Origin: Kocuria coralli
Lineage (GTDB): Bacteria; Actinomycetota; Actinomycetes; Actinomycetales; Micrococcaceae
Assembly (NCBI RefSeq): GCF_008831305.1
Contig: NZ_ML708611.1
Location: 1 to 64,000, forward strand
Length of the DNA: 64,000 nt
Reading direction: 5' to 3'
The notes beneath the pieces are model-generated. The model saw only the letters and a program-made list of their open reading frames with translations. It had not been told where the DNA came from and ran no database searches. Of this stretch, positions 38,364 through 51,055 are shown piece after piece. The position numbers and the translations under genes were made by a program. Every line of letters starts with the position of its first letter. Position 1 is the stretch's first letter.

Positions 38364-38762
38364 TCACCAGACGTAGGCCAGGACCTCGCCGCCCACGCCC
38401 TTCTTCGCGGCCTGCTTGTCGGTGAGCAGACCCGAGGAGGTCGAGAGGATGGCGATGCCCAGGCCGCCCAGAACGCGCGGCAGGTTGGTGGACTTGGCGT
38501 AGACGCGCAGGCCCGGCTTGGAGATACGGCGCACGCCGGCGATGGAACGCTCGCGCTGCGGGCCGAACTTGAGGGTCAGGACCAGGGTCTTGCCGACCTT
38601 GGCCGGCTCCTCCGACCAGTCGCCGATGTAGCCCTCGTTCTTCAGGATCTCTGCAACACGTGCCTTGAGCTTGGAGTACGGCATGCTCACGGTCTCGTGG
38701 TAGGCAGAGTTTGCGTTGCGCAGACGGGTCAGCATGTCTGCGACAGGATCTGTCATGGTCAT
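38364..38762 (-). CDS. rpsH: ribosomal protein S8
   Basis: The 132-residue 30S protein binds central-domain 16S r[23 protein letters not shown] starts it, [20 protein letters not shown] follows, and [19 protein letters not shown] is the C-terminal signature. Only about 70 bases separate it from rplE, so there is no room for the S14 gene often found here. Confidence 0.97.
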   Translation of the reverse strand: MTMTDPVADMLTRLRNANSAYHETVSMPYSKLKARVAEILKNEGYIGDWSEEPAKVGKTLVLTLKFGPQRERSIAGVRRISKPGLRVYAKSTNLPRVLGGLGIAILSTSSGLLTDKQAAKKGVGGEVLAYVW

Positions 38763-38835
38763 GTGGGCTCGTGCCCTTCCTCGTCACGGTTTCCCCGGCG
38801 GGCCGGAAGCTCGCGGGGGACCTGAGACGTAGTCG

Positions 38836-39393
38836 TCAGTTGGTCTTGAAGGGGAAACCGAGCGCCTTCAGCAGCGCGCGGCCCTCGTCGTCGGTCTTGG
38901 CGGTGGTCACCACGGTGATGTCCATGCCGCGCACGCGATCGATCTTGTCCTGATCGATCTCGTGGAACATGGACTGCTCGGTGAGGCCGAAGGTGTAGTT
39001 GCCGTTGCCGTCGAACTGACGGTCGGACAGCCCACGGAAGTCGCGGATACGCGGCAGGGCCAGGCTCACGAGGCGGTCGAGGAACTCCCACATGCGGTCG
39101 CCGCGCAGGGTCGTGTGGCAGCCGATGGGCATGCCCTCGCGCAGCTTGAACTGCGCGATCGACTTCTTGGCGCGGTTGACGACCGGCTTCTGGCCGGTGA
39201 TCGCGGTGAGGTCGCGCACGGCGCCGTCGATGAGCTTGGAGTCCTTGGCGGCGTCTCCCACACCCATGTTGACGACGACCTTGACGATGCGCGGGGTCTC
39301 CATGACGTTGCCGTAGGCGAACTGCTCCTGCAGCGCCGGGACGACCACGTCCTGGAACTTGGTCTTGAAGCTGGGGGCGATGGTCTCGGTCAT
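38836..39393 (-). CDS. rplE: ribosomal protein L5
   Basis: The 185-residue protein binds 5S rRNA and contacts P-site t[41 protein letters not shown] and [20 protein letters not shown] are family signatures. ATG at 39393 is preferred over the adjacent GTG because AAGG is then seven bases upstream and the ATG overlaps the rplX stop by one base. Confidence 0.96.
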   Translation of the reverse strand: MTETIAPSFKTKFQDVVVPALQEQFAYGNVMETPRIVKVVVNMGVGDAAKDSKLIDGAVRDLTAITGQKPVVNRAKKSIAQFKLREGMPIGCHTTLRGDRMWEFLDRLVSLALPRIRDFRGLSDRQFDGNGNYTFGLTEQSMFHEIDQDKIDRVRGMDITVVTTAKTDDEGRALLKALGFPFKTN

Positions 39394-39737
39394 CACAGAT
39401 CCTTACCAGTGCTCTTGGACACGCGGATGCGCACGGTCTTGGAACGGCCGTTGCGCTCGACGGTCTCGGTGCGGTAGCCGACCTTGGTCGGCTTCTTGGT
39501 CTCGGGGTCGACCAGGGCCACGTTGGAGACGTGGATGGGTGCCTCGATCTTCTCGATGCCTCCGGATTCACCCTGCATCGTGGCGCGCTTGTGGCGGGTC
39601 ACGACGTTGACGCCCTCGACGACCACACGCTGGGTCTCGGGGATGACGCGCAGGACCTTGCCCTGCTTGCCCTTGTTGTCCTTCTTACCGGAGATGACCT
39701 GAACCAGATCGCCGGTCTTGATCTTGAATTTGGGCAT
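39393..39737 (-). CDS. rplX: ribosomal protein L24
   Basis: The 114-residue assembly-initiating protein lies near the exit tunnel. The KOW motif is visible in [20 protein letters not shown], with [12 protein letters not shown] and [10 protein letters not shown] after it. Its ATG overlaps the rplN stop by one base. Confidence 0.97.
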   Translation of the reverse strand: MPKFKIKTGDLVQVISGKKDNKGKQGKVLRVIPETQRVVVEGVNVVTRHKRATMQGESGGIEKIEAPIHVSNVALVDPETKKPTKVGYRTETVERNGRSKTVRIRVSKSTGKDL

Positions 39738-40105
39738 CAGAGCACCTCCGGTGCCAGCGAGATGATCTTCATGAACTTCTTGTCGCGCAGCTCGCGACCG
39801 ACGGGCCCGAAGATACGGGTACCGCGGGGGTCGCCGTCGCCCTTGAGAATCACCGCGGCGTTCTCGTCGAAGCGAATGTACGAGCCATCCGGACGGCGGC
39901 GCTGCTTCTTCGTGCGAACGACGACGGCCTTGACGACGTCGCCCTTCTTCACGTTGCCGCCGGGGGTGGCATCCTTCACCGTAGCGACGATGGTGTCACC
40001 GATGCCTGCGTAGCGGCGACCCGAACCACCGAGAACGCGGATGGTCAGGATTTCCTTCGCACCCGAGTTGTCGGCGACGGTCAGCCGCGACTCCTGCTGA
40101 ATCAC
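39737..40105 (-). CDS. rplN: ribosomal protein L14
   Basis: The 122-residue protein is at the intersubunit bridge. [20 protein letters not shown] starts it, and [17 protein letters not shown] and [20 protein letters not shown] follow. The start is GTG. It is the first gene after a 431-base gap, so it heads a separate spc transcription unit. Confidence 0.97.
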   Translation of the reverse strand: MIQQESRLTVADNSGAKEILTIRVLGGSGRRYAGIGDTIVATVKDATPGGNVKKGDVVKAVVVRTKKQRRRPDGSYIRFDENAAVILKGDGDPRGTRIFGPVGRELRDKKFMKIISLAPEVL

Positions 40106-40372
40106 TTGTTGTCTCCTGTCGTCACGCCGGTTCCAGCACCCTTCGAATGAACAGGGGCGGGCCTAGCGGAACAGCTAGTCGGATAGATTCCCCTCCACCT
40201 CGTTCCGCGCGCAGCGAGCGCGCGGTGCGGCAGGGGCTCGGCCTATTCGTGCCAGAAGCATCTGAACTCGCGTTCGAACTGCCGCCGCCTGGGCGCACAC
40301 GAATCACGGGCATTATGCGCTGGCACGAAAGAGCAGAGGGGTGGGGCATAGCAGTGCCCACACAAGAGCACA

Positions 40373-40378
40373 ACTCTA
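40373..40378 (-). promoter_or_regulatory. possible -10 element for the spc operon; rpsQ-rplN gap
   Basis: The 431-base gap between rpsQ and rplN interrupts what is usually a continuous S10-spc cluster. On the minus strand it contains a short hairpin near its upstream end and a TAGAGT hexamer about 270 bases before rplN. The -35 partner is not clear, and a TTGTGC/TATGCC pair with 17-base spacing just downstream is an alternative. I see no gene in the gap. Confidence 0.35.
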
Positions 40379-40465
40379 GCACGGGAGGGCCGTCGTCGCA
40401 CGGGGCGTGTGAGCAGTACAACGGCCCGCACCTCCCCGGGGTGGCGGGAACGTACGGGCCGCTGA

Positions 40466-40483
40466 CGGGCTGGTTTCAGCCCG
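40466..40483 (-). terminator. short hairpin after rpsQ
   Basis: CGGGCTG and CAGCCCG pair around a four-base loop about 55 bases after the rpsQ stop. It may end the S10 transcript. Confidence 0.45.
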
Positions 40484-40536
40484 CTCCGGTCGGCTCGATG
40501 GTGGTGAGCCGGCTCGGAGAGTCATTCAGGAGAAGA

Positions 40537-40818
40537 TCACTTGGCCTTCTCGATGATCTCGACGACGCGCCAGTGCTTGTCTGCCGACAGCGGGCGGGTC
40601 TCGGAGATCAGCACGAGGTCACCGATGCCGCACGAGTTCTCCTCGTCGTGCGCCTTGACCTTCTTGGAACGGCGCATGACCTTTCCGTACAGGGCGTGCT
40701 TGACGTTGTCCTGCAGCTGCACGACGACGGTCTTGTCCATCTTGTCCGAGGTCACGTAGCCGCGACGGGTCTTGCGGTAGCCGCGCTCCTCGGTCTTCTG
40801 CTGTGCCTGCTCGGTCAC
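40537..40818 (-). CDS. rpsQ: ribosomal protein S17
   Basis: The 93-residue OB-fold protein binds 16S rRNA early in assembly. [20 protein letters not shown] and a [20 protein letters not shown] segment are family features, followed by [16 protein letters not shown]. The GTG start overlaps the rpmC stop by four bases. It is the last gene of the S10 block. Confidence 0.96.
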   Translation of the reverse strand: MTEQAQQKTEERGYRKTRRGYVTSDKMDKTVVVQLQDNVKHALYGKVMRRSKKVKAHDEENSCGIGDLVLISETRPLSADKHWRVVEIIEKAK

Positions 40819-41066
40819 TTGGCATCATCCTCATCAGTGGTGTTCGTGGCACGGATGCCGAGCTCGCGCTCGCGCAGGACCGTGTAGATGCGGGCGATGT
40901 CACGCTTGACGGCCTTGAGGCGGCCGTTGGACTCGAGCTGACCGGTGGCCGACTGGAAGCGCAGGTTGAACAGCTCCTCCTTGGCCTTCTTCAGCTCGGA
41001 GTACAGAGCGTTGTTGTCCAGCTCATCGAGCTTCTCAATGCTCAGATCCTTGGATCCAACAGCCAT
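40815..41066 (-). CDS. rpmC: ribosomal protein L29
   Basis: The 83-residue two-helix protein sits at the exit tunnel near the docking site for trigger factor and [23 protein letters not shown] and [19 protein letters not shown] are the two helices. A short acidic tail follows. It starts three bases after rplP. Confidence 0.96.
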   Translation of the reverse strand: MAVGSKDLSIEKLDELDNNALYSELKKAKEELFNLRFQSATGQLESNGRLKAVKRDIARIYTVLRERELGIRATNTTDEDDAK

Positions 41067-41069
41067 TGA

Positions 41070-41486
41070 TCATTCACCGCCTTCGCGACGCACAATGCGT
41101 GCCTTCATCGGGAGCTTGTGGATCGCCAGGCGCAGAGCCTCGCGCGCGACCTCGTCGGACACGCCGCCGAGCTCGAACATCACGCGACCGGGCTTGACGT
41201 TGGCGACCCACCACTCGGGAGAGCCCTTGCCGGAACCCATACGGGTCTCAGCGGGGCGCTTGGTCAAGGGACGGTCCGGGTAGATGTTGATCCAGACCTT
41301 GCCGCCACGCTTGATGTGGCGGGTCATGGCGATACGAGCTGCCTCGATCTGCCGGTTGGTGACGTATGCCGGGCTCAGGGCCTGGATGCCCCAATCACCG
41401 AAGGTCACCTCGGTGCCGCCCTTAGCCATACCACTCCGCTTGGGGTGGTGCTGCTTGCGGTACTTCACACGACGGGGGATGAGCAT
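41070..41486 (-). CDS. rplP: ribosomal protein L16
   Basis: The 138-residue protein is at the tRNA A site. It begins [39 protein letters not shown] sequence (here [20 protein letters not shown]) and [19 protein letters not shown] follow. The ATG overlaps the rpsC stop by one base. Confidence 0.97.
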   Translation of the reverse strand: MLIPRRVKYRKQHHPKRSGMAKGGTEVTFGDWGIQALSPAYVTNRQIEAARIAMTRHIKRGGKVWINIYPDRPLTKRPAETRMGSGKGSPEWWVANVKPGRVMFELGGVSDEVAREALRLAIHKLPMKARIVRREGGE

Positions 41487-42322
41487 CAGTTACCACCCTC
41501 TGCGTTGGACGCCGGGGCCTGGGCCTCGGCGGCAGGAGCCTCTGCGGAGCGCTCGTTGCGCTCTCCGCGGCGACGGCCCCCACGGTCATTACGGTCGTTG
41601 CGACGACGACGCTCGCCACCGGCGCGACGGTCGTTGCCGCGGCCGCGGGAGGGAGCTGCAGCCTCCTGAGCTGCCAGTTCCTTGTCGGTCAGATCGCCCT
41701 TGTAGATCCAGACCTTCACGCCGATGCGGCCGAAGGTGGTCTTGGCCTCGAAGAAGCCGTAGTCGATGTTCGCCCGCAGGGTGTGCAGGGGCACGCGGCC
41801 CTCGCGGTAGAACTCCGAGCGGGACATCTCGGCACCGCCCAGGCGGCCTGCGCACTGGATACGGATACCCTTGGCGCCTGCACGCTGTGCGGACTGGATG
41901 GCCTTCTTCATGGCGCGGCGGAAGGCCACGCGGGAGGCGAGCTGCTCGGCGACACCCTGGGCCACCAGCTGAGCGTCGGCCTCGGGGTTCTTGACCTCGA
42001 GGATGTTCAGCTGGATCTGCTTGCCGGTGAGCTTCTCGAGCTCGCCGCGGATCCGGTCGGCCTCCGCACCGCGGCGGCCGATCACGATGCCCGGGCGGGC
42101 GGTGTGGATGTCGACGCGCACGCGGTCACGGGTGCGCTCGATCTCCACCTTCGAGATGCCGGCGCGCTCCATGCCGGTGTCCATCAGCTTGCGGATCTGG
42201 ACGTCCTCGCGGACGTAGTCCTTGTACTGCTGGCCTTCCTTCTTGGAGTCGGCGAACCAGTGCGAAACGTGGTCCGTGGTGACGCCCAGACGGAAACCGT
42301 TGGGGTTGATCTTCTGTCCCAC
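41486..42322 (-). CDS. rpsC: ribosomal protein S3 with Arg-rich C-terminal tail
   Basis: S3 forms part of the mRNA entry tunnel and has helicase-like activity with S4 and S5. [20 protein letters not shown] starts the protein, the KH motif [14 protein letters not shown] follows, and [20 protein letters not shown] closes the core near residue 208. The last 65 residues are a disordered tail rich in Arg, Asn, Asp and Gly with NDR/RGGR units and an acidic Ala end. The total of 278 residues exceeds the 233 of E. coli. It starts GTG directly after rplV. Confidence 0.96.
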   Translation of the reverse strand: MGQKINPNGFRLGVTTDHVSHWFADSKKEGQQYKDYVREDVQIRKLMDTGMERAGISKVEIERTRDRVRVDIHTARPGIVIGRRGAEADRIRGELEKLTGKQIQLNILEVKNPEADAQLVAQGVAEQLASRVAFRRAMKKAIQSAQRAGAKGIRIQCAGRLGGAEMSRSEFYREGRVPLHTLRANIDYGFFEAKTTFGRIGVKVWIYKGDLTDKELAAQEAAAPSRGRGNDRRAGGERRRRNDRNDRGGRRRGERNERSAEAPAAEAQAPASNAEGGN

Positions 42323-42688
42323 TTAGCGGACCTCCTCGTTCTCCGGGGTGGCCACGACCAAGGTGATGTGGCTCGTGCGCTTGTTGATCCGGTAGGCGCG
42401 ACCCTGGGCGCGCGGACGGAACCGCTTCATGGTCGGTCCCTCGTCCACGAAGGCCTCGGAGACTACGAGCTCCTCTTCGCGGAAGGGCAGACCCTGGCGA
42501 TCGGCCGTCTGGCGTGCGTTGGCCACCGCGGACGACAGAACCTTGAACACCGGCTCCGAAGCGCCCTGGGGGGCGAACTTCAGGATGGCCAGTGCCTCGT
42601 GTGCCTGCTGGCCACGGATCAGGTTGACGACGCGCCGGGCCTTCATCGGCGTCACGCGAACATAGCGCGCGGATGCCTTGGCTTCCAT
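42323..42688 (-). CDS. rplV: ribosomal protein L22
   Basis: The 121-residue protein extends a loop into the exit tunnel, where macrolide resistance changes occur. [20 protein letters not shown] is the N-terminal signature. [20 protein letters not shown] covers the tunnel-loop end and C-terminal motif, with no obvious insertion or deletion. Its stop abuts the rpsC start. Confidence 0.97.
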   Translation of the reverse strand: MEAKASARYVRVTPMKARRVVNLIRGQQAHEALAILKFAPQGASEPVFKVLSSAVANARQTADRQGLPFREEELVVSEAFVDEGPTMKRFRPRAQGRAYRINKRTSHITLVVATPENEEVR

Positions 42689-42741
42689 TGCTTTCCTCTT
42701 CTCGTCTCTTGACGAAGTGCTAGACGCTGCTGATCGGGAGA

Positions 42742-43023
42742 TCAGCGGCGCTTGCCCTTCTTGTCGTCCTTCACATGGCCGCGGAAAGTGCGCGTCGGAG
42801 CGAACTCGCCGAGCTTGTGGCCAACCATGGACTCGGTGATGAACACCGGGATGTGCTTACGGCCGTCGTGCACGGCGATCGTGTGCCCGAGCATGTCGGG
42901 GATGATCATCGAGCGGCGCGACCACGTCTTGATGACGTTCTTGCTGCCCTTCTCGTTCTCCTTGGCCACCTTCACGAAAAGGTGCTGGTCGACGAAAGGG
43001 CCCTTCTTCAGGCTGCGTGGCAT
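42742..43023 (-). CDS. rpsS: ribosomal protein S19
   Basis: The 93-residue 30S head protein begins [35 protein letters not shown] and [18 protein letters not shown] are signatures. The longer frame upstream reads rplB in the wrong frame. It lies 13 bases after rplB. Confidence 0.97.
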   Translation of the reverse strand: MPRSLKKGPFVDQHLFVKVAKENEKGSKNVIKTWSRRSMIIPDMLGHTIAVHDGRKHIPVFITESMVGHKLGEFAPTRTFRGHVKDDKKGKRR

Positions 43024-43036
43024 GGTTCGGGCTCCC

Positions 43037-43876
43037 TTAGCGCTTGTTCTTGCCGGTACGGCGACGGCGGACGATGAGCTTGTCGCTCTCCTTGTTGGGG
43101 CGACGGGTGCGACCCTCGGGCTTGCCGTTCGGGTTGACCGGGTGACGACCACCGGAGGTCTTGCCCTCGCCACCACCGTGCGGGTGGTCGACGGGGTTCA
43201 TGACCACGCCGCGCACGGTCGGGCGGATGCCCTTCCAGCGGTTACGGCCTGCCTTGCCCCAGTTGATGTTGGTCTGCTCGGCGTTGCCGACCTCGCCGAT
43301 GGTGGCGCGGCAGCGGACGTCGACGTTGCGGATCTCGCCGGAGGGCAGACGGAGCTGGCCGTACCTGCCTTCCTTGGCGACGAGCTGCACGGAGGCACCG
43401 GCGGAACGCGCCAGCTTGGCACCGCCACCGGGACGCAGCTCCACAGCGTGGATCACGGTACCGACGGGGATGTTGCGCAGCGGCAGGTTGTTGCCGGGCT
43501 TGATATCGGCCGCGGGGCCGGTCTCAACGGTGTCGCCCTGCTTGAGGCGGTTCGGCGCCACGATGTAGCGCTTGGTGCCGTCCACGTAGTGCAGCAGTGC
43601 GATGCGAGCGGTGCGGTTGGGGTCGTACTCGATGTGAGCGACCTTGGCGTTCACGCCGTCCTTGTCGTGACGACGGAAGTCGATCACGCGGTACTGGCGC
43701 TTGTGGCCACCGCCCTTGTGACGAGTGGTGATACGACCCAGGTTGTTGCGTCCGCCCTTCTTGGGCAGCGGGCGCAGCAAGGACTTTTCCGGGGTCGATC
43801 GGGTGATCTCTGCGAAGTCCGCGACGGACGAGCCACGGCGGCCCGGCGTCGTCGGCTTGTGCTTACGAATAGCCAT
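43037..43876 (-). CDS. rplB: ribosomal protein L2
   Basis: The 279-residue protein is near the peptidyl transferase centre. [20 protein letters not shown] starts it. [20 protein letters not shown] and the catalytic-site-proximal [20 protein letters not shown], containing the conserved His, are present. It lies between rplW and rpsS. Confidence 0.98.
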   Translation of the reverse strand: MAIRKHKPTTPGRRGSSVADFAEITRSTPEKSLLRPLPKKGGRNNLGRITTRHKGGGHKRQYRVIDFRRHDKDGVNAKVAHIEYDPNRTARIALLHYVDGTKRYIVAPNRLKQGDTVETGPAADIKPGNNLPLRNIPVGTVIHAVELRPGGGAKLARSAGASVQLVAKEGRYGQLRLPSGEIRNVDVRCRATIGEVGNAEQTNINWGKAGRNRWKGIRPTVRGVVMNPVDHPHGGGEGKTSGGRHPVNPNGKPEGRTRRPNKESDKLIVRRRRTGKNKR

Positions 43877-43910
43877 TTTTGAAATTCCTCGATAGACGTG
43901 GCTTCAGGCC

Positions 43911-44210
43911 TCAGCCCTGGCCGCCGAAGATGTCGATGCTGCCCTCGGACAGGGTCACGATGGCACGCTTGGTGCGGTTGCGCTGGCCCCACCCGAAGCG
44001 GGTGCGCTTGCGCTTGCCGTCGCGGTTGGCCGTGTTGACCGAGGCGACCTTGACGTCGAAGATCGCTTCGACGGCGTGCCGGATCTCAACCTTGTTGGCA
44101 TCGCGGGCGACGAAGAAGGTGTACTGCCCCTGGTCGATCAGGCCGTAGGCCTTCTCGGAGACGACCGGGGCGATGATGACGTCGCGCGGGTCCTTGTAGG
44201 TCACGCTCAC
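43911..44210 (-). CDS. rplW: ribosomal protein L23
   Basis: The 99-residue protein at the exit tunnel is a main docking site for trigger factor and [23 protein letters not shown] and [20 protein letters not shown] lead to a basic [17 protein letters not shown] end. The GTG start overlaps the rplD stop by four bases. Confidence 0.97.
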   Translation of the reverse strand: MSVTYKDPRDVIIAPVVSEKAYGLIDQGQYTFFVARDANKVEIRHAVEAIFDVKVASVNTANRDGKRKRTRFGWGQRNRTKRAIVTLSEGSIDIFGGQG

Positions 44211-44833
44211 TTGGCGTCCTCCTGCTTCTTGCCGGTCTGAGCGGCCTCGACGAAGGCGTCGTAGGCAGCCTTGGTGAAGACCACGTCGTCGTTGACCAGC
44301 ACGTCGTACGTGTTGAGCTGATCGGCGTAGAGGCTGTGCACGTTCTCCAGGTTGCGCACCGACAGTGCGGCGACGTCGTCCTGGCGGTCGAGCACGACCA
44401 GCACGTTCTTGCGCTCGGTCAGCGCAGCCAGCGCGGTCTTGGCAGCCTTGGTGGAGGGCGTCTCGCTCTCGACCAGGGAAGCCACGACGTGGATGCGGTT
44501 GTGGCGCGCGCGGTCCGAGAGGGCACCGCGCAGGGCGGCGGCCTTCATCTTCTTGGGGGTGCGCTGCGAGTAGTCGCGCGGCACGGGGCCGTGCACGACG
44601 CCGCCGCCGGTCATCTGAGGAGCGCGGATCGAGCCCTGGCGGGCGCGACCGGTCCCCTTCTGCTTGAACGGCTTGCGACCCGCACCGGACACCTCGCCGC
44701 GGCGCTTGGTCTTGTGGGTGCCCTGACGGGCTGCGGCCAGCTGAGCGACGACGACCTGGTGCATGAGCGGCACGGAGGTCTTGGCGTCGAAGATCTCGGC
44801 GGGCAGTTCCACGTTGATGGTCTCAGTTGCCAT
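44207..44833 (-). CDS. rplD: ribosomal protein L4
   Basis: The 208-residue protein lines the exit tunnel; in some bacteria it also regulates the S10 operon. [20 protein letters not shown] and the tunnel loop [20 protein letters not shown] are clear, and [20 protein letters not shown] lies in the C-terminal half. It follows rplC by six bases. Confidence 0.97.
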   Translation of the reverse strand: MATETINVELPAEIFDAKTSVPLMHQVVVAQLAAARQGTHKTKRRGEVSGAGRKPFKQKGTGRARQGSIRAPQMTGGGVVHGPVPRDYSQRTPKKMKAAALRGALSDRARHNRIHVVASLVESETPSTKAAKTALAALTERKNVLVVLDRQDDVAALSVRNLENVHSLYADQLNTYDVLVNDDVVFTKAAYDAFVEAAQTGKKQEDAK

Positions 44834-44839
44834 GGCTTA

Positions 44840-45496
44840 TCAGGCTCCCTTCACGGCGGTGCGGACGAGGACGACCGAACCCTTGGGGCCCGGCAGGGCG
44901 CCCTTGATCAGCAGCAGGGAGTTCTCGGAGTCGACGGCCTGGACCTTGAGGTTCATGGTCGTGTGGCGGTCGTTGCCCATCCGGCCTGCCATGCGCATTC
45001 CCTTGAACACGCGGGCGGCGAAGGAGGCGTTACCGATGGAACCCGGCTTGCGGTGGTTCTTGTGCTGACCATGGGAGGCGCCCACGCCGGCGAAGCCGTG
45101 GCGCTTCATGACGCCGGCGGTGCCCTTGCCCTTGGTCGTGCCGACGACGTCGACCAGCTGGCCGGCCTCGAACAGCTCAACGGAAAATTCCTGGCCCAGT
45201 GCGTACTCGCCGGCGTCGGAGGTGCGGACCTCGACGACGTGGCGGCGCGGTGCGACACCTGCCTTCTCGAAGTGTCCGGCCAGCGGCTGGGTGACCTTGC
45301 GGGGATCGATCTGGCCGTAGCCGATCTGGATGGCGGAGTAGCCGTCCTTGTCGGCGGTGCGCAGCTGAGTCACAACGTTGGTGTCGGCCTGCACGACGGT
45401 GACCGGGACGAGCTTTCCGTCCTCGTCCCAGACCTGGGTCATGCCGAGCTTCTTGCCCAGAATGCCCTTCATCTGGCGTTCGTAAGTCGTAGTCAT
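44840..45496 (-). CDS. rplC: ribosomal protein L3
   Basis: The 218-residue assembly protein reaches the peptidyl transferase centre. [20 protein letters not shown] starts the domain. [20 protein letters not shown], with the conserved region around the methylated Gln, and [20 protein letters not shown] follow. It starts 17 bases after rpsJ. Confidence 0.97.
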   Translation of the reverse strand: MTTTYERQMKGILGKKLGMTQVWDEDGKLVPVTVVQADTNVVTQLRTADKDGYSAIQIGYGQIDPRKVTQPLAGHFEKAGVAPRRHVVEVRTSDAGEYALGQEFSVELFEAGQLVDVVGTTKGKGTAGVMKRHGFAGVGASHGQHKNHRKPGSIGNASFAARVFKGMRMAGRMGNDRHTTMNLKVQAVDSENSLLLIKGALPGPKGSVVLVRTAVKGA

Positions 45497-45513
45497 TACG
45501 TCTGCGGTCCTTA

Positions 45514-45822
45514 TCAGAGCTTGATTTCGATGTTGACGTCGGCCGGCAGGTCGAGACGCATGAGCGAATCGACGGCCTTCGGCGTCGGGTCGACGATGTC
45601 GATCAGCCGCTTGTGAGTGCGCATCTCGAAGTGCTCACGGCTGTCCTTGTACTTGTGCGGCGAGCGGATGACGCAGTACACGTTCTTCTCGGTCGGCAGC
45701 GGCACGGGGCCCACTACGGTCGCGCCGGCACGGGTCACCGTCTCGACGATCTTGCGGGCCGAGACGTCAATGACCTCGTGGTCATAGGACTTCAGCCGGA
45801 TGCGGATTTTCTGTCCCGCCAT
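45514..45822 (-). CDS. rpsJ: ribosomal protein S10
   Basis: The 102-residue protein also acts as NusE in antitermination complexes. [40 protein letters not shown] and [20 protein letters not shown] cover the family signature. It heads the S10 block after a long leader. The much longer upstream frame has no support. Confidence 0.97.
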   Translation of the reverse strand: MAGQKIRIRLKSYDHEVIDVSARKIVETVTRAGATVVGPVPLPTEKNVYCVIRSPHKYKDSREHFEMRTHKRLIDIVDPTPKAVDSLMRLDLPADVNIEIKL

Positions 45823-46129
45823 GGCGTCGTGACTCTCTTTCTTCAAGTACTTCCCTGTGACGGAGCACTGGGTGCTCCTGATGTGTGGCACTGCGATCAG
45901 TGCCGCTCCGCATGGGCCGAATCCGGATTCCCGGGTTCCTCGCCCCACCGGAGCACCGTCCCCCGAACTCGGGCGTGTCGTGTATGTGCCATGCACATGC
46001 CGATGCCGTGTCTGGTTTCGGGGTGGTCGTTCTCGGGTTCGTCCGCGGCTCTCGCACTGGCCTCGGGCCCCGATCAGGACCGGGAACCGCCAAGCGCAGA
46101 CATGCCACGGCTTGCGAACAACAGCGTCT

Positions 46130-46159
46130 ATCCTGCCACGCGGGACGACGGGCCCGCAA
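46130..46159 (-). promoter_or_regulatory. possible S10-operon promoter; tuf-rpsJ gap
   Basis: In the 482-base gap between tuf and rpsJ, the minus strand carries TTGCGG and CAGGAT 18 bases apart. This leaves a leader of about 300 bases before rpsJ. The leader has no open reading frame I trust. Its length could allow control by a ribosomal protein, but I could not identify an L4-binding structure. Confidence 0.4.
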
Positions 46160-46209
46160 CCCCGGGCGTGTCGCTGTGGTCCATCTCGCACGCAGCGGCC
46201 CGGCAACGC

Positions 46210-46247
46210 CCGAGGCCCCGTACCGACGGATCGGTACGGGGCCTCGG
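46210..46247 (-). terminator. 17-bp perfect hairpin after tuf
   Basis: Arms 46210-46226 and 46231-46247 are perfectly complementary with a CGGA loop. A small GGCCGCTAGCGGCC palindrome (46265-46278) lies between it and the tuf stop. There is no T-tract. Confidence 0.7.
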
Positions 46248-46304
46248 ACGAGGTTCCGGTGTCAGGCCGCTAGCGGCCCGGCCCGGGATCGTTCAGTGAT
46301 CGGA

Positions 46305-47495
<1,191 letters not shown>

Positions 47496-47581
47496 GGTTG
47501 TTCCTCCTAGAACGTGAGTGGAAACCTTGCATGCCCGCTCGTGCTGGCTGTGAGGCGCTGAAGCGAACAGAAACCTCTGCA

Positions 47582-47610
47582 AGTGTAGTCATGTGGTTGG
47601 TTCGGACGAA
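47582..47610 (-). promoter_or_regulatory. probable tuf promoter
   Basis: On the minus strand TTCGTC and TACACT are 18 bases apart, giving a leader of about 80 bases before tuf. It lies just downstream of the fusA hairpin. Confidence 0.45.
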
Positions 47611-47614
47611 ATTG

Positions 47615-47653
47615 GAGATCATGCCCCGCCCCGCCGGGACGGGGCATGATCTC
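47615..47653 (-). terminator. 14-bp perfect hairpin after fusA
   Basis: Arms 47615-47628 and 47640-47653 pair perfectly. A short T-containing stretch (CAATTTCG) follows in the transcript sense. It separates fusA from the tuf promoter. Confidence 0.65.
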
Positions 47654-47710
47654 AAGTGCTCCGGACGGGGTCCGGGGGGCGGTTCACCGGGCCGGCGAAC
47701 CGCTCACGGC

Positions 47711-49825
<2,115 letters not shown>

Positions 49826-49852
49826 GGTGTGTCCCTTCTGAGGTGTAGCCGG

Positions 49853-49892
49853 CGGTCTGCCGCCGTCGCCTGGTTGCACAGGCGGCAGACCG
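49853..49892 (-). promoter_or_regulatory. hairpin between rpsG and fusA
   Basis: CGGTCTGCCGCC (49853-49864) and its complement (49881-49892) form a 12-bp perfect stem in the 93-base rpsG-fusA gap. It could act as an attenuator or processing site. Confidence 0.5.
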
Positions 49893-49918
49893 GGCCGATG
49901 GTACCAGCGGGGCCGGTA

Positions 49919-50389
49919 TTACCAGCGGTAGTGGGCGAAGGCCTTGTTGGAGTCGGCCATCTTGTGGGTGTCCTCGCGGCGCTTGACCGCGGCACCGAGG
50001 CCGTTGGAGGCGTCGAGGATCTCGTTCATGAGACGCTCGGTCATGGTGTTCTCGCGGCGGACCTTGGCGTAGCCGACCAGCCAGCGCAGGGCCAGGGCGG
50101 TGGAACGGCCGGCGCGGACCTCCACCGGGACCTGGTAGGTGGCGCCACCGACACGGCGGGAGCGGACCTCGAGGGCCGGCTTGACGTTCTCCAGGGCCTT
50201 CTTCAGGGTGGCGACCGGCTCGGCGCCGGTCTTTTGCTCGACACCGGCCAGGGCGCCGTAGACGATGCGCTCGGCGGTGGACTTCTTGCCGTCCTGGAGG
50301 ACCTTGTTGATCAGCTGCGTGACGACCGGCGAACCGTAGACGGGGTCGACGACGAGCGGGCGCTTGGGAGCGGGACCCTTACGAGGCAT
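49919..50389 (-). CDS. rpsG: ribosomal protein S7
   Basis: The 156-residue 30S head assembly protein contacts E-site t[23 protein letters not shown] and [20 protein letters not shown] are signatures, followed by [13 protein letters not shown] sequence ([17 protein letters not shown]). The ATG overlaps the rpsL stop by one base. Confidence 0.97.
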   Translation of the reverse strand: MPRKGPAPKRPLVVDPVYGSPVVTQLINKVLQDGKKSTAERIVYGALAGVEQKTGAEPVATLKKALENVKPALEVRSRRVGGATYQVPVEVRAGRSTALALRWLVGYAKVRRENTMTERLMNEILDASNGLGAAVKRREDTHKMADSNKAFAHYRW

Positions 50390-50763
50390 TACTTCTTCTC
50401 CTTCTTCGCGCCGTAGCGGGAGCGGGCCTGGCCGCGGCCCTTGACACCCTGGGTGTCGAGAGCGCCGCGGACGATCTTGTAGCGGACACCGGGGAGGTCC
50501 TTCACGCGACCGCCGCGAACCAGCACGATCGAGTGCTCCTGGAGGTTGTGACCCTCACCGGGGATGTAAGCGGTGACCTCGACGCCGCCGTTGAGGCGCA
50601 CGCGGGCGACCTTACGGAGAGCGGAGTTCGGCTTCTTGGGGGTCGTGGTGTACACACGGGTGCACACGCCGCGCTTCATGGGGCTGCCCTTCAACGCGGG
50701 CGCCTTGGTCTTCACGACCTTCGGGCTGCGGCCCTTGCGGACCAGCTGCTGGATAGTTGGCAC
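50389..50763 (-). CDS. rpsL: ribosomal protein S12
   Basis: The 124-residue decoding-centre protein begins [14 protein letters not shown]. Lys43 in [13 protein letters not shown] and the loop [11 protein letters not shown] are wild type, so no streptomycin-resistance change is visible at those sites. The start is GTG. It heads rpsL-rpsG-fusA-tuf and is preceded by an RNA-like structure. rpoC, normally close upstream, is 10 kb away. Confidence 0.97.
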   Translation of the reverse strand: MPTIQQLVRKGRSPKVVKTKAPALKGSPMKRGVCTRVYTTTPKKPNSALRKVARVRLNGGVEVTAYIPGEGHNLQEHSIVLVRGGRVKDLPGVRYKIVRGALDTQGVKGRGQARSRYGAKKEKK

Positions 50764-50922
50764 TTTGTCTCCTGGTGGTGGCGGGCCTCAACGGCACCGC
50801 TCTGTTTGGTCTTCGGCAGTTACGCCACCCGATACCACTCCGCGCACGGCGTCCTGCCGGCACATAGGCATCATGGCGGCGATCTTCAGGGCACCGCCGT
50901 CATGAATCGTCTGCGGACACAC

Positions 50923-50980
50923 AAAAAAGTGGCACTGAGGTACAACCTGCGTACCTCGGGACGGAGTCCAATTTGCCACT
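50923..50980 (-). promoter_or_regulatory. three-way-junction RNA structure with U6 ahead of rpsL
   Basis: In the minus-strand sense an outer stem (50974-50980 with 50928-50934) encloses two hairpins, GGAC/GTCC and GAGGTAC/GTACCTC (50951-50957 with 50937-50943). Six Ts follow directly (50923-50928). This is the clearest intrinsic-terminator geometry near the ribosomal genes. It may end the pca transcript or be an rpsL leader attenuator. The remaining 292-base gap shows no gene. Confidence 0.6.
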
Positions 50981-51055
50981 GGAATGCGATCACACGGGTG
51001 ATCGAGCCAATCCCGGCAACCATACCAGAATCCGGGCGCGCGGCCCAGCCCCCGC

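Noticed and set aside
50788-50979. A 63-codon reading frame overlapping the RNA structure before rpsL
   Set aside because: It has no ribosome site and no recognisable protein features, and its 5' part is fully explained by the hairpins.
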